From an uncultured Eggerthella sp. (GTDB taxonomy: Bacteria; Actinomycetota; Coriobacteriia; Coriobacteriales; Eggerthellaceae), in the NCBI GenBank assembly GCA_900556585.1, contig USPD01000035.1, positions 1-7,239 on the forward strand: a DNA stretch of 7,239 bases, read 5' to 3'. The notes beneath the pieces were generated by a model. It was given only the letters and a program-made list of their open reading frames with translations. It ran no database searches and was not told where the DNA came from. This document shows positions 1-5,417 of this stretch, piece by piece. Within the stretch, counting starts at the first letter, position 1. Every line of letters starts with the position of its first letter. Both the position numbers and the translations under genes were made by a program.

Positions 1-74
1 TGGCTGGGGTGGAAGGAGTCGAACCCTCACATACGGTACCAGAAACCGCTGTCCTACCATTAGACGACACCCCA
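1..74 (-). tRNA. tRNA-Gln (anticodon CUG)
   Basis: On the minus strand the 74 bases fold into a full cloverleaf. The acceptor stem pairs TGGGGTG with CACCCCA, followed by an unpaired G and an encoded CCA at 3..1. The D-arm is GTCT/GGAC around a loop with the GG pair. The anticodon stem is GCGGT/ACCGT with one G-U pair, and the loop TTCTGGT gives anticodon CTG at 42..40. The T-arm loop is TTCGACT. The anticodon reads CAG glutamine codons. The first pair is U1-A72, which in bacterial tRNA-Gln is an identity element for glutaminyl-tRNA synthetase or for the GatCAB amidotransferase. Here the pathway used cannot be told. The gene is complete and ends exactly at the window edge. Confidence 0.96.
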
Positions 75-96
75 ATAACTTATGCAATTAACAATA

Positions 97-114
97 CGCT
101 TAATAGTTTAAGCG
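97..114 (-). other. Hairpin in the tRNA-Gln precursor leader
   Basis: CGCTTAA and TTAAGCG form a perfect 7-bp stem around a 4-base loop. The hairpin lies just downstream of the inferred tRNA transcription start and 22 bases before the mature tRNA. No T-tract follows in either direction, so it is unlikely to be a terminator. A role in 5' leader processing or stability is possible but is inference. Confidence 0.4.
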
Positions 115-123
115 CGAGTAGAT

Positions 124-152
124 ATATTAGTGTCCAAACCTCATTTCGTCAA
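124..152 (-). promoter_or_regulatory. Promoter of tRNA-Gln
   Basis: Read on the minus strand this is -35 TTGACG (152..147), a 17-base spacer and -10 TAATAT (129..124). That is a near-consensus primary sigma factor promoter with ideal spacing. Transcription should start near 117, giving a leader of about 43 bases before the mature tRNA 5' end at 74. It is the only good minus-strand promoter seen between the tRNA and uppP, and its strength fits a stable-RNA gene. Confidence 0.75.
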
Positions 153-224
153 GAACGATTTGAGATTTTTTCTTTGGTTAATGTCATTTTTATTATGCTT
201 TTGCGTTTAGGAGAGGGATTTTTT

Positions 225-245
225 ATGAAAATGCTGCATTATTGA
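225..245 (+). CDS. Candidate six-codon leader peptide upstream of uppP
   Basis: A tiny ORF reading MKMLHY follows the purine-rich Shine-Dalgarno AGGAGAGGG at 209-217, 7 bases before the ATG. This is among the stronger ribosome binding sites in the window, yet it leads to only six codons. A hairpin (254-276) and a rho-independent terminator (287-316) follow, then uppP. This layout is typical of attenuator leader peptides. A possible AT-rich -10 box (TATTAT, 191-196) lies upstream but has no recognisable -35. The SD bases 211-217 could pair with 249-255 (7 bp with two G-U pairs), a helix that would enclose the whole ORF. No codon run identifies a regulating amino acid. The ORF could be a chance occurrence. 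Confidence 0.35.
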   Translation: MKMLHY

Positions 246-253
246 TGCTCTTC

Positions 254-276
254 TCGTAGGATAGTCAGCGCTACGA
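254..276 (+). other. Hairpin between leader ORF and terminator
   Basis: TCGTAG (254-259) and CTACGA (271-276) form a perfect 6-bp stem with an 11-base loop. It sits 9 bases after the stop codon of the six-codon ORF and 10 bases before the terminator stem. Its left arm overlaps by two bases the segment (249-255) that can pair with the leader Shine-Dalgarno, so the two structures may compete. Regulatory function is inferred. Confidence 0.35.
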
Positions 277-286
277 ATATATGTAC

Positions 287-316
287 ACCCACCTTGTGTG
301 GGTTTATTTTTGTTTT
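287..316 (+). terminator. Rho-independent terminator upstream of uppP
   Basis: ACCCAC (287-292) and GTGGGT (298-303) make a perfect 6-bp GC-rich stem around loop CTTGT. A T-rich tail follows, with T5 at 307-311 and T4 at 313-316. The polarity is for + strand transcription. No ordinary + strand gene lies upstream in the window, because the tRNA is divergent. It must therefore stop a short transcript arising between about 130 and 225, or act as an attenuator for uppP. Confidence 0.7.
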
Positions 317-325
317 ATGTAGCAT

Positions 326-350
326 GTTTGAATTGGTGAGCAATTCGAAT
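326..350. repeat. Inverted repeat GAATTG-N5-CAATTC
   Basis: A perfect 6-bp dyad (330-335 and 341-346) around GTGAG extends outward to ten pairs as RNA if G-U pairs are allowed (326-335 with 341-350). No T-tract follows. It lies between the terminator and uppP and could be a protein operator or an RNA hairpin in the uppP leader. Confidence 0.4.
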
Positions 351-465
351 CGTTGCTAGTTCGGGTTGTTTGGCGGTTTGAGTTGTTTGTTTTTTTGAAA
401 TGCTATTTGCCTAAGCACTCGATAGCTTTGGCTATTTATACGAAATAACCTATGGAGGATTTGGA

Positions 466-1416
466 ATGTCGCCAGATATGTTAATCGAAGCGCTTAAGGC
501 ATTATTGCTAGGCGTAGTTGAAGGTATTACTGAATGGCTGCCTATTTCTTCGACTGGCCATATGATTCTGGTTGATGAATTTGTCCAGCTTAACGTATCG
601 CCTGAATTTCTGGAGTTATTTTTAGTAGTTATCCAAATTGGCTCTATTATGGCGGTTATTATTTCGTTTCGTCATAAGCTCAATCCCGTTTCCCGCACCA
701 AAGATGAAGTGGAGCGCTCGAAAACTTGGCGTATGTGGGGCATGGTTGTCATAGGAAGTATTCCAGCTGCAGTGTTTGGTTTGCTGCTTGATGACTGGGC
801 TCATGATAATTTTTATAGCGCCTACACCGTAGCCGCAATGCTCATTTTTTACGGCATTATCTTTATCGTTATCGAACGCTACAATCGCCGTCGTAAAGAG
901 CGTGTTTTGGGGGTTGTAGAAGAACCTATTGGTAAACATGGGCGAGTAGAAGCAATTGATCCTAATGACACTGAGGCAGTTGATAAAGCTCTTTTCAAAA
1001 TTACCGATCCGTACGAAATGGATTGGAAAACAGCCATCAAAATTGGCTTTTTTGAAGTGCTCGCAATCATTCCTGGCACTAGTCGTTCAGGCGCAACTAT
1101 TATTGGCGGCATGTTATGCGGGTGCTCGCGTACAGCTGCAGCGGAGTTCACGTTCTTTTTGGCTATTCCTGTTATGTTTGGTTGGGGTTTAGTAAAGGCA
1201 GTTAAGTACTTCTTAGATGGCATTGCAATGTCTCAAACCGAAATAGTAGTTTTGATAGTAGGCATTCTTTCAGCCTTTATCATGGGTATGGTTGCCATTC
1301 GTTTCTTGATGGGATATATCAAACAAAATGACTTTACGGTATTCGGCGTTTACCGCATCATTATCGGTTTAATCGTTCTGGGTTATTTTGGTACTCAAGC
1401 GCTTGGTATTTTTTAA
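466..1416 (+). CDS. uppP: Undecaprenyl-diphosphatase (UppP/BacA family)
   Basis: This integral membrane enzyme removes a phosphate from undecaprenyl diphosphate, recycling the lipid carrier used for peptidoglycan and other wall polymers. Higher dosage is known to raise bacitracin tolerance. The first signature runs from E19 through E23, S29 and H32 (EGITEWLPISSTGH). The second is PGTSRSG at 203-209 with the catalytic Arg at R207. Several hydrophobic helices are evident across the 316 residues. The C-terminal half (EFTFFLAIP and FTVFGVYRI motifs) resembles the streptococcal type. The family is usually about 265-280 residues. The excess is a charged, probably cytoplasmic loop at about 139-188. 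Before the second signature the usual Gln (GxxQ) is Glu (E197). The start is set by GGAGG at 454-458, 7 bases before the ATG. Confidence 0.95.
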   Translation: MSPDMLIEALKALLLGVVEGITEWLPISSTGHMILVDEFVQLNVSPEFLELFLVVIQIGSIMAVIISFRHKLNPVSRTKDEVERSKTWRMWGMVVIGSIPAAVFGLLLDDWAHDNFYSAYTVAAMLIFYGIIFIVIERYNRRRKERVLGVVEEPIGKHGRVEAIDPNDTEAVDKALFKITDPYEMDWKTAIKIGFFEVLAIIPGTSRSGATIIGGMLCGCSRTAAAEFTFFLAIPVMFGWGLVKAVKYFLDGIAMSQTEIVVLIVGILSAFIMGMVAIRFLMGYIKQNDFTVFGVYRIIIGLIVLGYFGTQALGIF

Positions 1417-1429
1417 GTTGTTCAACTGT

Positions 1430-1457
1430 TTGGGAACTTACTAAGCGATGGTATGCT
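1430..1457 (+). promoter_or_regulatory. Candidate promoter for a leaderless small membrane protein gene
   Basis: A -35-like TTGGGA (1430-1435), a 16-base spacer and -10 TATGCT (1452-1457) place the expected start of transcription about at the ATG of the next gene (1464). That ATG has no Shine-Dalgarno before it, so the pairing of these two facts suggests a leaderless transcript. The -35 match is only partial. Confidence 0.35.
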
Positions 1458-1463
1458 AAGAAC

Positions 1464-1706
1464 ATGAGCGCTTGCGATGAACAGAAAAAACCTTCTGAAA
1501 TTCCTGAAGAGGAAAAAGTAAAGCTGCGCAAAAAAGCTAATTCAAACATTTCTCGTTTCTGTGCTTTTGCGGCTCTGGTAATTATTCTTATAACGTTTGC
1601 CGCATTTATCTTGGGGCAGTCCGATGGCTTTTATTCGCAATGCGGCATTATGGCTTCAATTGCACTTTTAGCGATTGCACTTCTTAACGACCCTGATCGT
1701 AAATAA
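1464..1706 (+). CDS. Small two-helix membrane protein of unknown function
   Basis: I do not recognise this 80-residue protein. It has a charged, Lys/Glu-rich N-terminus of about 30 residues ending in a basic cluster (KLRKK, 20-24). Two hydrophobic segments follow at about 31-50 and 57-74, with a short loop between, and then the polar tail NDPDRK. The basic cluster before helix 1 predicts both termini in the cytoplasm. No catalytic motif or lipobox is visible. It starts 47 bases after uppP with no terminator between, so it may be co-transcribed. There is no ribosome binding site, however, and a -10-like box ends 6 bases before the ATG. The only other in-frame Met is M63, so the ATG at 1464 is the only useful start. 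Its reality rests on typical composition and membrane topology. Confidence 0.65.
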   Translation: MSACDEQKKPSEIPEEEKVKLRKKANSNISRFCAFAALVIILITFAAFILGQSDGFYSQCGIMASIALLAIALLNDPDRK

Positions 1707-1755
1707 CGGTATGCATCAGTAACCTATCCTTAATGTTTATCCAGTAATCTGAGTC

Positions 1756-1786
1756 TTGGCGTATGATGCTATTGCTTTGTTATGAT
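1756..1786 (+). promoter_or_regulatory. Candidate promoter of the aroQ-aroF-pcrA operon
   Basis: An extended -10 element, TG-T-TATGAT (1778-1786), lies 44 bases upstream of the aroQ start. A weak TTGGCG (1756-1761) at 19-base spacing may serve as -35, although extended -10 promoters depend little on it. The -10 is embedded in a near-dyad, CTTTGT-TATG-ATAAAG (1775-1790), that could be an operator. Transcription would begin near 1793, giving a leader of about 37 bases with no room for a peptide attenuator. Confidence 0.45.
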
Positions 1787-1829
1787 AAAGCGACAGATTT
1801 GTTTGTTGAACTTCACGAAAGGATAGAAA

Positions 1830-2117
1830 ATGCCAGAGCAGAATGACGCATTTGAGCAAATCGAAGCATATCGTGTAAAAATTGATGAAGTAGACCAAAA
1901 ACTCGTTGCGCTTCTCAATGAACGTGCTGGCTATTCACTTGATATTCGCGCGCTTAAACCAGATGCTCATATGGGCTTATATGATCCAAAGCGTGAAGAG
2001 GAAATATTTGAACGAATTTGTTCCTATAACGAAGGTCCTTTGTATAACGAAAACTTGGTTGAAATTTATCGCGGTCTTTTGAAAGTAATGAAAGAGGTGC
2101 CTTCACGTGATCAGTAA
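1830..2117 (+). CDS. aroQ: Chorismate mutase, AroQ class (stand-alone)
   Basis: This enzyme rearranges chorismate to prephenate, the first step toward phenylalanine and tyrosine, in the cytoplasm. The 95 residues fit the all-helical AroQ fold. The long first helix carries R15 and the I-D-x-V-D pattern (18-22), then R32 (NER), K43, and DPKRE with D52, R55 and E56. These line up with the known active-site Arg, Lys, Asp, Arg and Glu positions of the family. Length fits a single-domain mutase with no fused dehydratase, dehydrogenase or synthase. GAAAGGA (1817-1823), 6 bases before the ATG, sets the start. The last 11 bases overlap the next gene, the DAHP synthase. In Bacillus-type organisms these two activities form one polypeptide with the mutase domain N-terminal, in the same order. 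The mutase may therefore sense prephenate or chorismate for its neighbour, which is inference. Confidence 0.9.
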   Translation: MPEQNDAFEQIEAYRVKIDEVDQKLVALLNERAGYSLDIRALKPDAHMGLYDPKREEEIFERICSYNEGPLYNENLVEIYRGLLKVMKEVPSRDQ

Positions 2118-2904
2118 GTTGTCTTCCCTTCCAGATTACGGTACACGCAGTGACGAGATTACAATCTTCGCGGGTCCATGTTCTGTTGAATCTGAAGAGC
2201 AATTCAATGAAGTTGCAGAGTGCATTGCGGATCTTGGTTTAACGTGGATTCGTGGTGGCGCTTTTAAGCCACGTACTAATCCTCATTCCTTTCAGGGATT
2301 GGGCGAAGAAGGCTTAAAGATAATGAAAGCTGGCGGCGAAAAGTACGGCTTAAAAACGTTGACTGAGGTTATGGATTCTGCTCACTGCGAAATGGTTCAT
2401 TCTTATGTAGATGGACTTCAAATTGGCGCTCGCAATATGCAGAATTTCAGCTTGCTGAAAAACGTTGGTGCTGTAACTGCTGAATCCCATAAAATGGTTT
2501 TGCTTAAGCGTGGTTTGGCGGGCAGCATTTCCGAATGGCTTTCCGCAACCGAATATTTAACCATGAACGGAAACGATAACATCGTGTTGTGCGAGCGTGG
2601 CTTACGCACTTTTGAAACAGCAACTCGTTTCACGTTGGATATTTCTGCGGTTCCTGTTATTCATAAGCAATCAATTTTTCCAATTTGTGTGGATGTTTCG
2701 CATCCAGCAGGAGTTCGTGACTTGGTTCCATCTTTGGCGTATGCTGCTGTGGCGGCTGGTTGCGATAGCCTAATGATCGAGGTCCATCCTAATCCAACTG
2801 AGGCGCTCTCTGATGGTCCACAGCAATTAACACCTGCACAATTTAGGGAATTAGTTGGACAATTGCGAGAGATTGCCGCCGTATTCGGTAAGAAAATTGT
2901 TTAG
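2107..2904 (+). CDS. aroF: 3-deoxy-7-phosphoheptulonate (DAHP) synthase, type I-beta
   Basis: This enzyme condenses phosphoenolpyruvate with erythrose 4-phosphate, the committed first step of the shikimate pathway. The 265-residue barrel has the whole I-beta motif set: GPCSVE with C25, the substrate loop RGGAFKPRT (49-57), GARNMQN, KRG (134-136), ERGLRTFE (163-170), DVSHPAG (196-202), EVHPNP (225-230) and SDGPQQL (235 onward). C25, H199, E225 and D236 are the expected metal ligands. There is no ferredoxin-like or chorismate mutase extension, so it is a bare catalytic core that on its own should lack feedback control. The GTG start at 2107 lies inside the end of the mutase gene and is preceded by GAGGTG (2094-2099) at 7 bases, indicating translational coupling. 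A later ATG choice would remove conserved strand 1. Confidence 0.93.
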   Translation: MISKLSSLPDYGTRSDEITIFAGPCSVESEEQFNEVAECIADLGLTWIRGGAFKPRTNPHSFQGLGEEGLKIMKAGGEKYGLKTLTEVMDSAHCEMVHSYVDGLQIGARNMQNFSLLKNVGAVTAESHKMVLLKRGLAGSISEWLSATEYLTMNGNDNIVLCERGLRTFETATRFTLDISAVPVIHKQSIFPICVDVSHPAGVRDLVPSLAYAAVAAGCDSLMIEVHPNPTEALSDGPQQLTPAQFRELVGQLREIAAVFGKKIV

Positions 2905-2917
2905 CAAGGAAATTTGA

Positions 2918-5263
2918 ATGTCTATAGATCTGACGGGTTTAAATGGTCCTCAGAAAGAAGCGGTTCTTTGTACAGAAGGACCGCTTCTTGTGTTGGCTGG
3001 TGCTGGTAGCGGTAAAACACGCGTACTTACTCATCGTATTGCTCATTTGGTGGACGATTTAGGGGTAGCACCGTGGCAAATAATGGCTATTACCTTTACG
3101 AATAAGGCAGCTGCAGAAATGCGCGAACGTTTAGGTAACCTTATTGGTCCCTATTCACGCGGTATGTGGGTTTCTACGTTCCACAGCATGTGCGTCCGTA
3201 TTTTGCGTGCCGATTGCGAGCGTTTAGGATTTGCATCTGGATTCACTATTTACGATGACGATGACTCAAAGCGTTTAGTTAAGCAGATATACGGTGAGCT
3301 CAACATTGATGAAAAGCGCTATCCGGTTCCTGCTATTCGCAATCGTATTTCTAAGGCAAAAAATGATTTGCAGGTTGCTGAAGTGTTCGCCGAAGAAGCC
3401 GAAAAATCCAGCGATCATATTTCTAAGGTTGTAGCGAAAGTATATTCGCGTCTTCAAGAGCGCTTACGTCAGCTTAACGCTTTTGATTTTGATGATTTAC
3501 TGCTTTATACCTGGCTTTTATTGAAGAATCATCCGGATGTTTTGGCTGCTTATCAACAGCGCTTTTTGTATATTCTGGTAGACGAATATCAGGACACCAA
3601 TCATGCTCAATATGCACTTACGCAGCTCTTGGCAGCAGCGAATCAAAACATCATGGTTGTCGGTGACGACGATCAGTCAATTTATTCATGGCGTGGGGCG
3701 GATTTGCGAAACATCCTTGATTTTGAAAAGGATTATCCCAACGCTCATGTGGTAAAGCTTGAAGAAAACTATCGCTCTGTGGGCAACATTTTGGCAGCCG
3801 CCAATGCAGTTATTGCCAATAACACCACCCGTAAGCCCAAAAAGCTATTCACCTCGCAGCCAGATGGTGAAAAAATTTCAGTATATATGGCAACAGACGA
3901 ACGAGATGAAGGCCGCTGGATTGCATCAGAAATTGAAAAGCAGCATGGTTCTGGGACGCCCTACAACCAAATAGCAGTCTTTTATAGAACTAACGCTCAA
4001 AGTCGTATGCTTGAAGATATGCTGCTTCGTGCAGGTGTTCCGTATCGTCTTGTAGGCGGAACGCGATTCTTTGACCGTCAGGAAATTCGTGACGTTATGG
4101 CGTATTTAAGTTTGGTGGTAAATCCCGCCAATGATATGGCGGCACGTCGTATTATCAATACGCCAAAGCGCGGAATTGGCAATACCACTATTGAGCATAT
4201 TGATTATGTTGCGCGCGAAACGCAGTGTACTTTCTTGCAGGCAGCGGAATTATGCGTAGCTGACGAGGCAATTCGCCCTAATACTCGTCGTGCGATTGGC
4301 GAATTTGTGGCGCTTATCCATAAGGCGCAAACCTATGAGGGCGATTTGCGAAAAGTAGTTGAAATGATTGTCGATAAAGCAGGCATCATTGGTGCTTATC
4401 GTGCTATTGGCTCAGATGAAGCGGAAGGTCGTATTGAAAACATCCAAGAATTCTTTGGTGTTGTGGATGAATATGTGCAATCGCATGATGATGCTGATGC
4501 GTTGTTTGAGCCACCTTCGGTTGATGATCTTGCTGAAGAACTATCAGATAGCGAGGAGCCGCCCGTTCGCACATTTCAGGCAAACTCATTGGCTGACTTT
4601 ACTGAATGGGTAACACTGAGAACTGACATGGACACGATGAGTGACGACGGTGCAGCCGTTACACTTATGACTATCCATTCGGCAAAGGGCTTGGAGTTTG
4701 ACTGTGTATTTGTTGCTGGTATGGAAGAATCTCTGTTTCCTCACGGCAATTCTTCTCAAGATATTCGTGGTTTGGAAGAAGAACGTCGTCTTTGCTATGT
4801 AGCTATTACGCGTGCTCGTAAACGCCTCTATTTGACCAATGCGTTTACTCGTCAGATTTTTGGTCAATCAAGCGCAAACCCACCTTCGCGCTTTATTTCT
4901 GAAATACCTACTGAATTGCGCCACAACATTGGTATGGGTTCTGCTGGCTTTTCCGGATCGGGTTGGGAAAAACGTGGAAGCCGTCGAGGCATTGCGGGGT
5001 CTGGCGTGGAAGCAGGCGGAGGGCGCGTTTTTGGTCAATCAAGTGCATCGGGGTCGCGTCCACGTAAGCAGGCCAATCCAAATGCTGGCAAGAAAGCTGC
5101 AGCAGGTATGACATTTGCCAAAGGTGATACAGTTGACCATAAAGTGTTTGGCCGTGGAACGGTTATTAAGGTTGATGGCGACACTCTTCATGTTCGTTTT
5201 TCTCGTACAGGACAGACAAAAAAGCTCCTAAAAGATTATGCGCCTATTGTGAAAATCGGTTAA
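2918..5263 (+). CDS. pcrA: ATP-dependent DNA helicase PcrA (UvrD/Rep, SF1A)
   Basis: This 3'-5' DNA helicase acts in nucleotide excision repair, replication restart and removal of RecA, and in Gram-positives it also contacts RNA polymerase. Its superfamily 1 motifs, in order, are the Q-motif LNGPQ (Q12), Walker A GAGSGKT (28-34), Walker B DEYQD (222-226), motif III GDDDQSIYSWRG (249-260), EENYRS (282-287), FYRTNAQSR (355-363), TIHSAKGLEF (585-594) and VAITRAR (628-634). Residues from about 653 to 730 are a Gly/Ser/Arg-rich linker. It is followed by a Tudor-like C-terminal module (about 733-780, GDTVDHKVFGRGTV and LLKDYAPIVK) of the kind that binds RNA polymerase. At 781 residues it is slightly long for PcrA because of the linker. 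AAGGA (2906-2910) precedes the ATG by 7 bases. The gene begins 13 bases after the DAHP synthase, so the two are likely co-transcribed. Confidence 0.96.
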   Translation: MSIDLTGLNGPQKEAVLCTEGPLLVLAGAGSGKTRVLTHRIAHLVDDLGVAPWQIMAITFTNKAAAEMRERLGNLIGPYSRGMWVSTFHSMCVRILRADCERLGFASGFTIYDDDDSKRLVKQIYGELNIDEKRYPVPAIRNRISKAKNDLQVAEVFAEEAEKSSDHISKVVAKVYSRLQERLRQLNAFDFDDLLLYTWLLLKNHPDVLAAYQQRFLYILVDEYQDTNHAQYALTQLLAAANQNIMVVGDDDQSIYSWRGADLRNILDFEKDYPNAHVVKLEENYRSVGNILAAANAVIANNTTRKPKKLFTSQPDGEKISVYMATDERDEGRWIASEIEKQHGSGTPYNQIAVFYRTNAQSRMLEDMLLRAGVPYRLVGGTRFFDRQEIRDVMAYLSLVVNPANDMAARRIINTPKRGIGNTTIEHIDYVARETQCTFLQAAELCVADEAIRPNTRRAIGEFVALIHKAQTYEGDLRKVVEMIVDKAGIIGAYRAIGSDEAEGRIENIQEFFGVVDEYVQSHDDADALFEPPSVDDLAEELSDSEEPPVRTFQANSLADFTEWVTLRTDMDTMSDDGAAVTLMTIHSAKGLEFDCVFVAGMEESLFPHGNSSQDIRGLEEERRLCYVAITRARKRLYLTNAFTRQIFGQSSANPPSRFISEIPTELRHNIGMGSAGFSGSGWEKRGSRRGIAGSGVEAGGGRVFGQSSASGSRPRKQANPNAGKKAAAGMTFAKGDTVDHKVFGRGTVIKVDGDTLHVRFSRTGQTKKLLKDYAPIVKIG
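2955..2989 (+). other. 15-bp hairpin inside the start of pcrA
   Basis: AAGAAGCGGT (2955-2964) and ACCGCTTCTT (2980-2989) are a perfect 10-bp inverted repeat. As RNA the stem continues inward for five more pairs (2965-2969 with 2975-2979, two of them G-U) to a 5-base loop, GTACA. It covers codons 13-24 of pcrA. No T-tract follows, so it is not an intrinsic terminator. It could slow ribosomes, protect or cut the mRNA between aroF and pcrA, or be coincidental. Confidence 0.6.
4857..5047 (+). repeat. In-frame direct repeat flanking the PcrA linker
   Basis: A 20-base motif, TTTTTGGTCAATCAAGCGCA, at 4857-4876 recurs at 5028-5047 with a single C-to-T change. The copies start 171 bases (57 codons) apart and both encode FGQSSA (residues 648-653 and 705-710). 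Recombination between them would remove 57 residues of linker without a frameshift. Confidence 0.75.
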
Positions 5264-5304
5264 CGAAATATACCTGCAAAGCTTATAGGGGTATTACTGA
5301 CAGA

Positions 5305-5329
5305 GCTTTTTGCTACTTTGCTAAAAAGC
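5305..5329. other. Hairpin after pcrA (first of two)
   Basis: GCTTTTT (5305-5311) and AAAAAGC (5323-5329) form a 7-bp stem with an 11-base loop, 42 bases after the pcrA stop. The stem is AT-rich and no T-tract follows, so alone it is a weak terminator. It may add 3'-end structure ahead of the stronger hairpin at 5342-5373. Confidence 0.35.
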
Positions 5330-5341
5330 GTATGCAAATTA

Positions 5342-5373
5342 CACGAAGAGTATTGCTTGAGATACTCTTCGTG
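5342..5373 (+). terminator. 12-bp hairpin, probable pcrA transcript end
   Basis: CACGAAGAGTAT (5342-5353) and ATACTCTTCGTG (5362-5373) pair perfectly over 12 bp around an 8-base loop. This is the longest perfect inverted repeat in the window. It lies between the pcrA operon and the next gene. The bases after it (GGTTGACTTTCTG) are not a good T-tract, and in the other direction the tail is only TAATTT. It may be a terminator without a strong tail, a 3'-end stabiliser, or an operator for the next gene. Confidence 0.45.
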
Positions 5374-5417
5374 GGTTGACTTTCTGTATTGTTTAAAAGA
5401 AAGGCGGGTAGTCTCCA

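Noticed and set aside
9..245. A 78-codon open frame on the + strand over the left end
   Set aside because: Its first two-thirds runs antisense through the tRNA gene and its promoter. Only the last six codons, behind a strong ribosome binding site, are worth keeping.
75..465. T-box or other known riboswitch before uppP
   Set aside because: I found no T-box consensus or other riboswitch core that I can recognise. Only simple hairpins are present.
317..465. Promoter directly upstream of uppP
   Set aside because: TTGCCT (407-412) and TTTATA (435-440) are about 22 bases apart, and TTGAGT (378-383) has only a poor -10 partner. Neither is convincing.
2100..2120. The aroQ/aroF overlap as a frameshifted single fused gene
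   Set aside because: Both halves are full length with intact motifs, and the second has its own GTG with a well-placed Shine-Dalgarno. A true two-gene arrangement is simpler.
5376..5404. Promoter for the SemiSWEET-like gene starting with TTGACT
   Set aside because: The -35-like box is good, but no -10 sequence lies 15-19 bases downstream.
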